Shown here piece by piece: positions 43,190-55,061 of a stretch of DNA of 64,000 nt. The stretch comes from Imbricaverruca yamaguchii (lineage: Eukaryota > Arthropoda > Thecostraca > Neoverrucidae): positions 3,213,501-3,277,500 of the forward strand of contig JAOTOL010001659.1 of NCBI GenBank assembly GCA_034440575.1. The letters are read 5' to 3'. Positions within the stretch are counted from its first letter, which is position 1, and each line of letters starts with the position of its first letter. The translations under genes were made by a program, and so were the position numbers. The notes under the pieces are model-generated. The model made no database searches. It was not told the origin of the DNA and was given only the letters and a program-made list of their open reading frames with translations.

Positions 43190-45889
43190 TTTCCTGTCTA
43201 AAAAAATTATCCACCCTACTTTTAAAGACATTCAATGAGGGACTCCCCACTGCATCAGCAGGCAGCCTATTCTATTGGTCAACAACCCTTTGACTGAAGA
43301 CCTGTTGTCGTTTAACTGTCCTGCACCTCATTTTGTCTAACCTGAATTGATGACCCCTATGGGATACTCTAAACTGCAGAGCATCATTCAAATTGACCTG
43401 ATCTAGCCCTCTAACAATTTTGTACATTTCAATCATGTCTCCCCTTAATCTCCTATACTTGAGTGAGTACATATCTAATGCATTAAGCCTTTCTCCATAT
43501 TCTAAGTTACTTAATCCACTGACGAGTCTAGTGGCTTTGCGCTGGACTCTTTCTAACATATCTATATCCTTTTCTAGGTAGGGGCTCCATGCTTGTACAG
43601 AGTACTCCAAGTGGGGCCGCACATATGCTGAGTACAGCTTTTTCATGACTTCCCTGCTCTTATATTTCACACTTCTATTAATGAGTCCCAGCATTCTGAG
43701 TGCCCTATTTCTAGCTGAGATACATTGTTTTTCTGCTTTAAGGTCTTTTGAGACCAACACACCTAAGTCCCTTTCCTCTTCAATAACATCCAGTTCCCTC
43801 CCTCCCATTTTATAACTGAATGTCTCGCCTGCAGACCCTATATGCATAACCTTACACTTATCATAGTTGAAAGTCATCTGCCATTGATCAGCCCACTCTT
43901 TTAGGTCGTCCAAATCTAGTTGAATATTACTAGATTGATCTCTGCTGTTAGCCACTCCTACCAGCTTGATGTCATCAGCAAATTTGAACACTCTATTCCT
44001 CAGCCCTACTTCAATGTTGTTCACAAAGATGATAAAGAGGAGGGGCCCTAGAACAGAGCCCTGTGGCACTCCACTCAGAACATCTTTCCAACCAGATTTA
44101 CATCCATTCAATACTACCCTTTGTTTCCTTCCCTGCAACCATGCTTCAATCCAATGTAGAACTTTTCCTACAATCCCATGTTGTTGTAATTGATGAATTA
44201 ACCTTCCATGTGGAACTTTATCAAAAGCTTTGCTAAAGTCCAAGTACACAACATCCATCCTGCTTTCATTGTCTACTTCTTTGGTAACATACTCAATGAA
44301 CTCCAATAGGTTAGTTAAACAAGACCTTTGAGATCGAAATCCATGTTGAGTATCCCTTAAAAGGTTGTGCCTATCAAGATGAATCTGAACATTCTGTTTA
44401 ACCAGCTTTTCTAGTACTTTGCAAACTAATGAGGTCAAACTGACTGGCCTGTAGTTTCCTACACTCTTCCTATTTCCCTTTTTGAAAATTGGTACTACAC
44501 TTGCATTTCTCCAATCTTCAGGTACTTCTGAATACTCCATAGATCGCCTGAAAATGATACCTAGGGGAGTTGCTAAAGCTTTAGCACACTCTACTAAGAT
44601 CCTAGCATATATTTCATCTGGTCCGGAAGCTTTATTAGGTTTTATATTCTGCAACTGCTTCTCTACGGCTTCTGTAGTTATTGTAAGATCCTCCAGCATA
44701 TCACCTGCCATGGCATGGCCTACAGATGTTCCTATTGTACCAGAATTATCTTTAGTGAAGACGGATGAGAATTGCTTGCTTAGGGATTCCACAATGTCGC
44801 AATCATCAACCACTATTTCCCCATCTACCTCCAGTGGTCCTACACTACACTTTTTAGCCTTAAATTTATAGAAGCTAAAGAATCTCTTAGCATTACCTGC
44901 TGAACATTCTCGAGCAAAGTTGATTTCAGCAAGTCTTTTAGATGCTCTAACACACCTCCTAACTTTATTTCTAGCTATTCTATATGATTCTAGGTTTAAC
45001 CCCGAGTTAGTATCTTTTAGTTTCTTGAATGCTTGTTTCTTTGAGTCCAGTAATTGCTTAACTTCCCTAGTCAGCCACGAAGGGTGCTTAACCCTGTTTG
45101 ATCTAATTTGCCTACTGGGAATGAACCTATCCTGACCCTGAAATAGCTTATCTTTTATCATTGTCCACATTTCATAAGCATCTAAGCCATTCAATATGAC
45201 TTCCCAATTAATTTCACTGAGGAAGCTCCTGAACTCACTGTAATTCCCTTTTGCAAAATTTGGAATCAATGTTCTGTTGGTTGCTACCCTTCCAACATAT
45301 AATGAGAAGCGTATAATGTTGTGATCACTATTACCAAAGGTCTCTCCTACGTTAACATTTTGCACAAAATTTTCCTCATTAGTAAGCACTAGATCTAATA
45401 TTTTATTTTTCCCTTGTAGGCTCGTGTATCATTTGAAAGAAGAAATTGTCTTCAAAACAAGCCATGAAACATCTTTCTGATTTGCTTACACCTATTGTTT
45501 TGTTTCCCAATCCTGCTATGTTGAAATCCCCCAACAAAATAGTTCTCTCCCTGTACTCTCCTACTTATCTCTTCCTGCATCAGCCTGTCAGTGTTTTCAT
45601 TCTGGTCTGGAGGTCTATAGAATGCCCCAATCCTAAATTTTGTTCCATTCTTCAGAATTATATCTAACCACAAAGATTCTACTCCTGCACTATGTACACC
45701 ATCCTCTATGGAATGACATTTCATTACTTGCCTAACATACAATAGAATGCCACCTCCTATCCTTGCCTCTCTTTGATAGGCATGCATGTTGTAGCCTGTC
45801 AATTCAAATTCTTGCAAGTTGTCTCCAAACATGCTTTCGTTAACCCATGCTTCTGTTATGCACACCAAATCTAGCTGTTCAGACAACAT
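43190..45889 (-). pseudogene. LINE family B ORF2: endonuclease and reverse transcriptase, broken
   Basis: Endonuclease part (45452-45889): VCITEAWV, GGGILLYVRQ, GAFYRPP; the expected GDFN motif is altered in this copy (VGGFQ). A frameshift near 45400-45450 separates it from the long frame 43272-45389, with GNSDHNIIRF (endonuclease end), NYRPVSLTSLVCKVLE, QHGFRSQRSC, YLDFSKAFDKVPH, LSGVPQGSVLGPLLF and FKFADDIKLVG (catalytic Asp pair). The frame stops at 43272-43274, where TAG stands for the TGG of the 48-kb copy. Confidence 0.9.
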
Positions 45890-46074
45890 ATATGCATGCA
45901 GTTCCCCAATTTTGTTCCTAACACTTCTGGCATTGACATAAAAACATGATAAATTATTCCTTCCATTGCTTGCTATGTTTCTCTCTTTATCAGCTACATC
46001 CCCCCATGTCCTGCCTAGTTTCCCTGTTTCCTGTTGAGAGCCTCCTCATACCTATTGCTGAGCAATTCCACTCC

Positions 46075-46857
46075 TCTCTTGCTCAGATGTAATCCATCTA
46101 AAGCAAACATCTCCGTCCTCCCCCAAAACTCCCCCACAAATCCAAGAACTGCACCCCAAGCTCCTTACAAATCTTGGCCACCCTGGTATTGAGCCCAATG
46201 GCCCTCGAATACCACTCCATGCTTGCATGGACCATAGGGAGGATGGATGTCACCACTCCTCTTTTCCTACTTCCTGCTAAACTACCTATCAAAGCCCTAT
46301 AGGCTTTCATTGTTTCCTCTGTATTATTTTTTCCTACATCGTTCACTCCAACCTGCACAATTACCGTTGCACCCTCTCCACTTCCCCTCATTACTCCCTC
46401 CAGCCTATCCCTAACATCTTTCACCTGCGCTCCCGGGTAGCAAACACGCATCCGTCTGCTGGGGTTCTTACTACAAAATGTTCGATCCATGTACCGAACC
46501 CTGGAATCCCCTACGACTAAAACCTCTCTCTCTCCATCTCTATCTTCAGCCATCTGGTCATCCCCCACCTCCGTCCCTCTCATCATTACCTTCCCTCTCC
46601 TCCAGTGCCTCAAACCTATTTTTAATTGGGACGCCCATGTCCACCTTCCTTAGCGCCAGTCGGGTGCTATGGCGCCTTGCCACCTTCCAACTGCCACCAT
46701 CCCGGACCAAGCCATCCGAACTCCCATCAGTCCTCCGCTCGGGCACCCGAGTTGCCTGGCTGGCACCTCCCATGATGGGTCCCGCCACCAAACACTTCAA
46801 GCGCTCCACCTCCCCCGTTAACATATCTAACCTCTTACTCAAGTCCCCAATGAAAAA
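46075..46857 (-). pseudogene. LINE family B ORF1, esterase-type, frameshifted
   Basis: N-terminal part LSKRLDMLTGEVERLK looks coiled-coil forming. A frameshift near 46600 leads to EVLVVGDSRVRYMD, VIVQVGVNDVG, then a second shift near 46120 after which DGLHLSKRGVELL is read in another frame. These are the Ser, Gly/Asn and Asp-His blocks of SGNH hydrolases, as in family A ORF1. Confidence 0.8.
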
Positions 46858-47060
46858 GCTTGCCAAATTAGAAACATTACAGAGATTGTTAATGTATAGA
46901 AGAAATAACAGACGTCCGAGAATCGAACCTAAGGAACACCTATTTTTATATTTAATGGTTGGGAGATCATTTAATCTCCAAATGAAACAAAAAATGAGGA
47001 TAATTTTCCGAAGTGGAAAATGTTTTAGATGCAAAACATCCAGGAGCAGCCATTTCAACT
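46858..47060 (-). pseudogene. Decayed reverse transcriptase relic, minus copy
   Basis: About 110 bp (46858-46967) matches 47510-47625 in reverse complement, encoding GVP-stop-GSILGRLLFLLYINN, a decayed form of the GVPQGS...LYIND motif of non-LTR reverse transcriptases. The match ends at the LINE B 5' border. Confidence 0.75.
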
Positions 47061-47345
47061 GTGTTGATGTAATGAGATTAAATTATGTGACCTATTATGA
47101 CTTAAAAATAAAAGTGATGCTATATGAAAATATAGCAGATAAGAGAAAACCTGTATTTTACTTTGGATATGGCATTTCAAGGGAAAATTGCAGCATGTTT
47201 CTTAACATGAACATGACAACATGAATGTCATTTCTAAATGAAAATGACATCATATGCCCATTGCAATTTTGTTTCAGAAAAATCATAGTACATGCATGTT
47301 AAATTGCTCTGATGCATAGTGAAGTAACTAAATCCCTTGTACATA
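47061..47345. other. AT-rich stretch, nothing recognised
   Basis: AT-rich spacer between the two relic copies. Confidence 0.35.
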
Positions 47346-48050
47346 ATACATTAGCTTACACCCAGTATTTAAATTTCAAAAGGCCTTTGACACAGTCAAC
47401 ATCAGCATTTTGTTGAAACAAACACACTTTATTGGCTTTAGGGGCAACACATATAGACTTCTTAACTCATACCCATCAAAGACATCTCAAAGAACTAGGG
47501 TACATGACATCCTCTCCCAGCCATTAAATATAAAAATAGGTGTTCCTTAGGGTTCGATTTTCGGACGTCTGTTATTTCTTCTATACATTAACAATCTCTG
47601 TAATGTTTCTAATTTGGCAAGCTTTTATTTATTTGCATATGATACTGCCATAAGTAATATGGCTCAGGATTATTTTGAATTACAAACTAAAGTAGATGAG
47701 GTAATACCCAAAAAACATTGCATGGTTTCAAACCAACAGATTATCTGTTAATGCTGACCAGACTGGATATATATTTTTCCAAGAAGCCATGTTATGACCT
47801 TCATGTCAAAATAAATCCTTCTAATATTACAAGGCATAGCTGTATAAAATATTTTGATACACTTAGTGATGAAGACATGATGTGGAAAAGCCGTAACAAT
47901 CCAATTTCTTAAAAATAGAAGGAATGTTTCAATTAGAGGAAAATATACGTACTTTCTATGAACTTAAGAATTGCACCTTCCGTATAATTATTGAATACCG
48001 CCATACCTAAATTACAGTGCTGTTGTCTGGGAAGTGCATATAGCAATAAA
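47346..48050 (+). pseudogene. Decayed reverse transcriptase relic, plus copy
   Basis: Reads FQKAFDTVN (SKAFDxV block), then GVP-stop-GSIFGRLLFLLYINN, then YLFAYDTAI in place of the (F/Y)ADD block: the catalytic Asp-Asp is lost. An old non-LTR element unlike families A and B. Confidence 0.75.
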
Positions 48051-48071
48051 ATCAATGAGATCATCTTTGTC

Positions 48072-49219
48072 ATCTTTGTGAACAACATTGAAGTAGGGCT
48101 GAGGAATAGAGTGTTCAAATTTGCTGATGACATCAAGCTGGTAGGAGTGGCTAACAGCAGAGATCAATCTAGTAATATTCAACTAGATTTGGACGACCTA
48201 AAAGAGTGGGCTGATCAATGGCAGATGACTTTCAACTATGATAAGTGTAAGGTTATGCATATAGGGTCTGCAGGCGAGACATTCAGTTATAAAATGGGAG
48301 GGAGGGAACTGGATGTTATTGAAGAGGAAAGGGACTTAGGTGTGTTGGTCTCAAAAGACCTTAAAGCAGAAAAACAATGTATCTCAGCTAGAAATAGGGC
48401 ACTCAGAATGCTGGGACTCATTAATAGAAGTGTGAAATATAAGAGCAGGGAAGTCATGAAAAAGCTGTACTCAGCATATGTGCGGCCCCACTTGGAGTAC
48501 TCTGTACAAGCATGGAGCCCCTACCTAGAAAAGGATATAGATATGTTAGAAAGAGTCCAGCGCAAAGCCACTAGACTCGTCAGTGGATTAAGTAACTTAG
48601 AATATGGAGAAAGGCTTAATGCATTAGATATGTACTCACTCAAGTATAGGAGATTAAGGGGAGACATGATTGAAATGTACAAAATTGTTAGAGGGCTAGA
48701 TCAGGTCAATTTGAATGATGCTCTGCAGTTTAGAGTATCCCATAGGGGTCATCAATTCAGGTTAGACAAAATGAGGTGCAGGACAGTTAAACGACAACAG
48801 GTCTTCAGTCAAAGGGTTGTTGACCAATGGAATAGGCTGCCTGCTGATGCAGTGGGGAGTCCCTCATTGAATGTCTTTAAAAGTAGGGTGGATAATTTTT
48901 TTAGACAGGAAAATGTTGTTTTTGAATTCTAACTTGTGATGCATGGGATATTGAGTATTTTCACTAGCTAGATAGGGTATAACATTATGCTAGTATTATG
49001 TTGTACTATATGGGGTGTACCTAGCAGTGGATTTGGCAACTTCCTTTGCGATGTGATACTGATGAGATTGGCTGTGGTGGCACAGGTGGAGGGATTGCAT
49101 GGGTTTGGAATTGATAGGTGTGAACATGTACTTTCTAATATCTTCTAGACAGGCTTGACCCAGATGGGCCCTTGTGGCCCTTATTAAGCCTTAACACTTT
49201 ATGACTTTATGACTTTATG
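48072..49219 (+). mobile_element. LINE family B, 5'-truncated copy
   Basis: Starts within ORF2 at IFVNNIEVG and runs to the 3' tail of TTTATGAC octamers (49195-49228). The coding part (48072-48932) is open to its natural end at about 313 residues of frame, ending NFFRQENVVFEF, and contains FADDIKLVG and VRPHLEYSVQAWSP. It differs from the minus copy at 42882-44034 by only a few bases, including TGG against TAG. Confidence 0.93.
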
Positions 49220-49228
49220 ACTTTATGA

Positions 49229-50735
49229 GATAAATTAAGTTGCAGAAGCATTGCACTGCATAAATCAATCATCATCAGCACCTCTTTCTGATGTTTTAAC
49301 TTCATCAACAAGGTTGTCCCAGAGTTAGACAACACTTTAAAATACCTTTTTCCTGAGATCAATTACATGATGTTTTCATTACAGCCTATTACACAAAAAG
49401 CCTGGGATATAATAATCCACTCTCACTTCCATAAGATTGATGATGTACCTGGGAATAAAATCATGGAAAACATCAGACAATACATAAATGTAAAATATGA
49501 ACTCTCGGAATGAATTTCAGTAAAAATGATGGACTATGCATGGTGATCTGCTTGTTTTATTCTGATGTTTATTTAAGCATCACATTTTCGTTTCTTTTTC
49601 CATACTTGGTTTAATCTTCTCCTTATTGTAGTAATAATTAGGAGATGCATATGCAAGATTCAAATTTCATATTAATTCCCTATTAACACCTATAGCAGTC
49701 ATTTCTGGAGCCCTCAATGACATGACTTGCTTTGCTAATTGTCTGAGAGGGCTTCGGGAAAATATTTTACTAATATTGAGCAGCAGACTCTGTCCAGCAA
49801 GAAACACAAGCAGGGAGTGTGTGACCTACCTTGACTTGCCTACTATGACCTACTCTCATCCCTGGAATTTAACAAAATTAGGTTACATGGGTGTGGAAGG
49901 TCACTCTTGCCTACCTATTAATGAGTAGGGGAATTAAACAATGTATGACCACTCATTATCTGCACAAATAGCACACATTTCAGTTGGCAAGCAAAACAAT
50001 ACTAAAATAGGCTTTGAATAGGGTAATATACAATGAAGAATAATGTAAAATGTAAAAAAACCTAACCAAAGCGAATCTAAAATCACATTTTAAATAACAT
50101 TTTATTACAAATTTGGAAAAGAATCTTTAACCTGTTTGTCAAATTTCAAAATAACAATACATGAACTAGTCTAATCAAAACAAGCTGAATTACATCTTCA
50201 TGGCAAACTTGTGCTTTATGGTGCTACTGAAATTGTATTTAAAATACATGTTAGAACACAATGTTGATGGGCATCATTAAGACATATCACTGATGTCTAC
50301 AAGAAATTCTTACTCTTAAGTTGGTTACAACCTAATGTGCCATCCACCACATCATTTAGTTCCATATATGTTATGTGCGTATAATAACTTAACAACATAA
50401 AATAAGCTATACATAACAATAGGGTATTCATATGGGTACATAATTTCCAACAATGATGCCATCAATAGCATTGCTCAGATACAACATTCATACATATAAG
50501 GCAGTGTACAATGAACATATGCACAGGAAGTAAGTACCACAATGTGTGGTGACCATACTCAGTTGACACACAATCAGTGTAGCTGTATGCTACTGACAAG
50601 CCAGTTTGCTGATGTACCCTCAAGAAGGTTGATTGGTTGGCTGTGTATGCCATTCACAATTCATTATTTTCTGTACTTTTAGCTTACAGGGGTAGATACA
50701 ATGAGACACTGGGGAAGGAGATTCCCTCCAGGAAG
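49229..50735. other. AT-rich stretch, nothing recognised
   Basis: AT-rich, stops in all frames; possibly decayed transposon sequence. No motif identified. Confidence 0.35.
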
Positions 50736-50737
50736 GC

Positions 50738-50965
50738 ATAAAGACATTCAAGATTAGTGCAACTATGAGCCACAAGGGCCCTTCTTGGTTGCACTCTGTA
50801 CACTGAACCAGTTGCCCACCAAATCTGTCAATCAGCCCTCCCTGTAATACTGAAAAGCAAGCCCTCTATTCTTATAATGATTGTCTATGCTGTTTTTAAA
50901 GATGTTCAATGTGCTGCTACTGACAATGTTTTCTGGCAGCTGGTTCCAGTGTTCTACTATGCATA
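50738..50965 (-). mobile_element. LINE family A, short 3' fragment
   Basis: Matches the last 220 bp of the 55.1-kb copy: encodes EHWNQLPENIVSSSTLN and NHYKNRGLAFQYYREG to the stop, then 3' UTR and CATAAAGACATT tail. 5'-truncated at about 50965. Confidence 0.9.
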
Positions 50966-51914
50966 TGTACACTCCATCAAATGTGTCAGCCAGAGGCATC
51001 CCCAGAGGAAAAAGTGCCCCATTGGAAGGAAAGGTGCCACTGGAAGGCTTCAGTGCACCCCACCTCTGAAATTTGTCAACCTCAGGTACCCTCCAAGTGC
51101 TTTTGCAGTGGTGCTCCTGCGACAAAATTACACCCTTCCAGACCCCAAATGCCCCATGACATTTTCATGACCCCATGCCCCATGCCCCATCATTGTTTTA
51201 CAGTGGAAATTCTCTCTCTTGTCTGCTAGCTTTTCAGCCTTCCAAGTCATTCCTCCCTTCAACTAGACATTCCAGACATGAACTAAAAAAGTATGTCTAA
51301 GAACTTTTAATATGAATAAGAATTGATTTGGATAATTTTTTTTCAGCTATTTCATTGGAAAACAATTGTTCTTCATGGTGAGAATAAAACAATTTTAGAT
51401 GGATCACTTTAGTACAATTTCCTTTAAACCATTCTATATTCCAAAACCTATATCCAATAGTTGGCAAGTAACATATCAGTCAGTGCACAAACATCCTACT
51501 TGTGGGGTGCATTGTGAATATTTATTAGTTATGCAGTGTTTAACCACAATTTAACCACAGCACCAATTTGTCATCTTGCAGTCATTCATTTGCTGCCATG
51601 TTCTGTAGAGCTGTGTGCAGTCTCCAAGTAAATCAGAAAGCATGTTACAATTTGCTGATGTTCATAAGTTGAATTCTACTTATATCCAGCAGTCATCAGT
51701 AAAACTAATTTTAATATTAACAGTACAACTAAAAACTGACAAGATAATTATATTCCATGGTTGCCTTTAATGCATACAGATCATTATGTTAAAGCTTCTC
51801 CCTTTATCTCGTTCCTTAGACGATGTGACCTGGGACCAAATTTCCGCTGTAAAACCGACTATTGTTACCATGCCCAGTAAGCACATCCTTTATGTCTGGC
51901 CATTACAGTTGACA
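50966..51914. other. Non-coding stretch, nothing recognised
   Basis: Short duplicated CCATGCCCCATGCCCCAT near 51170-51190. No gene recognised. Confidence 0.35.
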
Positions 51915-52015
51915 TATTTATATATAGATATGGATATGCTAAAAATAGCACAGCACAAAACTACTAAATTCATCAGTAGACTAGGTAAACTAGAATATGG
52001 ATAAACGCTACTGTC
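51915..52015 (+). pseudogene. Short reverse transcriptase C-terminal relic
   Basis: Encodes MLKIAQHKTTKFISRLGKLEYG-stop, resembling the LERVQRKATR-VSGLSNLEYGERL block of LINE families A and B, but clearly diverged. Fragment only. Confidence 0.55.
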
Positions 52016-52795
52016 AAAAAAAGGAGTAAATGCTTTGATTTCTTATTTGTTACCGAACAGAGTAATGTCAGTCATGCAGGGCGACATGATCTAGGTCACC
52101 TGGTTTATGATCGGTAAACTATGGAAGCATAATCTACTCACACTTTCATTTCCAGACGGCAGTGTAATCAGAAAAAATGCTGAAAATGCAGTTCGAGATA
52201 CCGACGGCAAAACACACGCCCATCAGCGAGCGACCCCACCGCGATCGCTCAGGAGGCGATTCGCTTCTGTCGCTTCTGATATAAATTGGTAGCATCTGGC
52301 AGGAAATAAAATTTACTAGCTTGCATCGCTTGGAGAAATAAATTTAAGTTAATATGTAGAAAATGTGACCTTCATTGTGACAGCTATGCTTCTTCACTGT
52401 CGTATTTGAAATCTAGCCGCGATTTAAGAATACAAAATATTTACCATACTTACAATTTGCTACGATTTGTGCTCTTAAGATTATTACTTTTTTTTCTCCA
52501 TTACCTGATAATTTAGAACTAGAGCGATCATTGTCAGCAACTTACATTTCCAAACAGAATCCAGCAGCAACTGGTGAGTTCCAGACTTGATCATTGTCGG
52601 TGGATAGGTAGGTGTTGGATTTGTGCGTACGCTATTTTTGTCCATTTAGTAAACATGACTATCCAGGTGTCATTCTAGCATATTATGGGTATTATTGTGA
52701 TTCAATTTGTTCACAAGACAGGTTTTCACACATTTTGTATCCACAAAGCAAGCCAACTGAAATGGGATTGGTATGGTCAGGTTAGAGTATGCCGG
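52016..52795. other. Non-coding stretch, nothing recognised
   Basis: AT-rich, no gene or repeat recognised. Confidence 0.35.
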
Positions 52796-52932
52796 TTAAC
52801 TATTGGTTTTACATTGACCGTTCACCAACCTCCTACGTCGATTGGCCGCGGACGAAGAGCAGCGACGGGCGAGACTCGAACCACAACCCTTAGGTTGTGA
52901 GGCGGGCAACTTACCCCTAGACTACCCGTCCC
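52796..52932 (-). mobile_element. SINE family 2 with internal deletion
   Basis: In element sense: GGGACGGGTAGTCTAGGGG, loop region CTCACAA, B box TGGTTCGAGTCTC, body CCAATCGACGTAGGAGGTTGG, a shortened hairpin (GAACGGTCAATGT) and tail AAAACCAATAGTTAACC. The left hairpin arm is largely deleted. No clear target-site duplication. Confidence 0.85.
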
Positions 52933-54089
52933 AGTGTTAATACGTTTTTCTTAAGATGAATAGGTTTCTCCTTTTTCCCAATGAAATTTTAAAATCAAAT
53001 CTTCATTTGTCCTAAAAAGTATGGCATGTTTCATTGCCAGGTTTCTAAACTTGGAACACTTTAAAATACCTGCATTGTTTGAAATTTAGTTGTGCGGATT
53101 TTTGTTTGCAATGGGAGGATAGGCTATCTTGGGTTAGGTTACTTCGCTTTGTATTGTTAAGCATTACTTTTTGGATCGGGTCACTATCAGTGTGGGCTAA
53201 CCGGCTGCACTGGTGCCTAACCGCAGGCCCGGCCGCCGTCGCTATGCTGCTGACGACAGTTCTAGCACGCCGTATCAGGGCTGGCCGGCTCAGCCCGTCT
53301 GCGTCAAACCTCCACCGACGGGTCGTCGCCCCGGGCGACTGTCTGTCCGCCCGGCTGCCGACCGGCGCGCCATCTGTGAGCTGCCATCGACACCTCAGTT
53401 ACCGGCGACGCCCACTCCGACCGCTGTGGCCACCAGCCGTGGCGGCCCTACACAGTGGGCCTCACCTTGGGCCTCACAAGAGCCGACTCGCAGGTCAGCC
53501 GGGCTGCGCGTGCCGACTCGCGGCACCTCAGACTATCCAGGCTGTAATTCTACCGGCCAGATATCAGCAGCTCACCTTATTCAGGTTGTAATTATGCTGG
53601 CCAGATATCAGCCCCTACATACAGTCACACAGGTAGGATTCTATACTGATGCTTCATATACCAGTGCGCTTTCTCAACATCAGCTGTTCAATTCAGGCAT
53701 TATGCCTGCTAGACAAAAGCACAGTCCAATAGAGCATCAGCACCCGGCAAAAATATTGTGCTATGAGTATCTATCTGAAGATCCCTAGGCAAATGTGAAT
53801 GACAATGCATAAGGAGTTAACGTGTTTTACGAATATGTACCTGACTAAAGCGAACTTGCACGCAAATTGATGGTAGACGGAGTAAAGATACTGCATTGAT
53901 GAAGTTTTTTTCCTTCGTTTTGTTTCTTCTTTCTTGTCTTAGTTTGTTTTTGTTTTTGTTATATCTAATGTGAAATCATCACGCAAATGGCGTGCAAATT
54001 AGAGCCATAGTAGACATTTAAGTTAGTTTTCTGCTGCAATGTGTGGACATCATGTGCAAGAACAAGAACAACTTGAGGAACATTGGGTT
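52933..54089. other. Non-coding stretch with a GC-rich island
   Basis: 53200-53540 is a sharply bounded GC/CpG-rich block inside AT-rich DNA. Plus-strand frames of 170-190 residues run through it but overlap each other and match nothing recognised. A short repeat GGCCAGATATCAGC occurs at 53553 and 53600 as part of a roughly 45-bp duplication. Confidence 0.4.
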
Positions 54090-54175
54090 CTTCTGTCACG
54101 CATTTGACTGTTAGACCATATAGCTTCGCCAATCTTTCATGCCGATTTGTCGCTCGTGGATCCTTGATGATATTC
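54090..54175 (-). mobile_element. SINE family 2, hairpin and body fragment
   Basis: In element sense: ACAAATCGGCATGAAAGATTGG, then CGAAGC ... GTCAAATGCGTGACAG and tail AAGAACCCAATGTT. The tRNA head is absent. Resembles the Lys-headed copy in its tail (AAGAACCCAA). Confidence 0.7.
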
Positions 54176-54589
54176 AGAGTAAAACGATTTTTTTTGTTAA
54201 CATCAGAAACTATGTTATGAAAGACCAGCAAAGGTGTGCAGATAGTTGACCAGACCAGAAAGACCAGTAAATGTGCGGTCATTTCGAGATAGCACCTTTC
54301 AATATCTCGACCAGAACAAAAACGGAAAATGTTGAAGAGGAATTACATCATTTTTCTAGGAAAATACAAGCACAGTTAATTTTCCGACCAACGATGAACT
54401 TTGATTGTAGCCTCATCGTACATCAAGCAGGTTCAGAAGGCATTTTTTTTTCGATGGGGAATAATTAAACTATTGTCGAAAAAAAGGACAGCCTAATTTT
54501 CAAACTTTGATCGTCTTGCCTCGTCCGAAATCAAGCTAGTGTGAATGGCACTATACCACATACAGCCTCATCACTCATGGGGAAAATAC
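54176..54589. other. Non-coding stretch, nothing recognised
   Basis: AT-rich. GACCAGACCAGAAAGACCAG-like short repeat near 54225-54270. Confidence 0.35.
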
Positions 54590-54835
54590 AACAACCCAGT
54601 GTCCCGGTAGACCTGGCAGGTGTGTTACAACAGTGTCTCGGTAGACCTGCCAGATGGATTGCAACACAATGCTTCTGGAGATCTGACAAATGGGTTGCAA
54701 CACAATGTATGTCTCTGTAGATCTGACAGATTGGTCGCAACACAGTGTCTCGTTAGACCTGGCAAGTTGGTTGCAACACGGTGTCTCGGTATACTTGGCA
54801 GGTGGGTTACAACTCAGTGTCTTGGTGGTGAGCGG
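54590..54835. repeat. 36-bp minisatellite, about seven copies
   Basis: Unit TTGCAACACAGTGTCTCGGT plus AGACCTGGCAGGTGGG with substitutions. 36 is a multiple of three, so repeat-derived open frames occur on both strands. Confidence 0.93.
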
Positions 54836-55059
54836 ACGGCTTAACAGGGAGTGGTTTTGTCCCTCATCAGGAAGTTCAGCCACCTATCTGCTACACCTGT
54901 CACCTCGTGCACCTGTTGATGGTTACGGTCCAATAAGTGATGAAGTTGCAGGTGGTAGTACTTGGCTAGCTTGATGTCCTACCGGACGCCGAAGCATTCT
55001 ATGAATAGCTCACTGTAGTTGACAGGCGACTGACGGGCGCCCGCTGAAGCTGTGCTTCT
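54836..55059. other. Short unique stretch, nothing recognised
   Basis: Unique sequence between minisatellite and LINE. Confidence 0.35.
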
Positions 55060-55061
55060 CA

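Larger units (their letters stand above)
42880..46857 (-). mobile_element. LINE family B (CR1-like), near full-length copy
   Basis: In element sense: ORF1 (coiled segment plus esterase), ORF2 endonuclease and reverse transcriptase, 3' UTR, and a tail of ATGACTTT-type octamers (42882-42910). Several frameshifts and one nonsense change inactivate it. Its 5' end abuts an older reverse transcriptase relic at about 46858, so it inserted into that relic. Its last 1.15 kb is almost identical, in opposite orientation, to 48072-49219. Confidence 0.9.

Noticed and set aside
49229..50735. Further LINE sequence between family B and the family A fragment
   Set aside because: AT-rich with no reverse transcriptase or endonuclease motif I could identify.
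54590..54835. CRISPR-like regular repeats
   Set aside because: Contiguous 36-bp minisatellite without unique spacers, in a eukaryotic genome.
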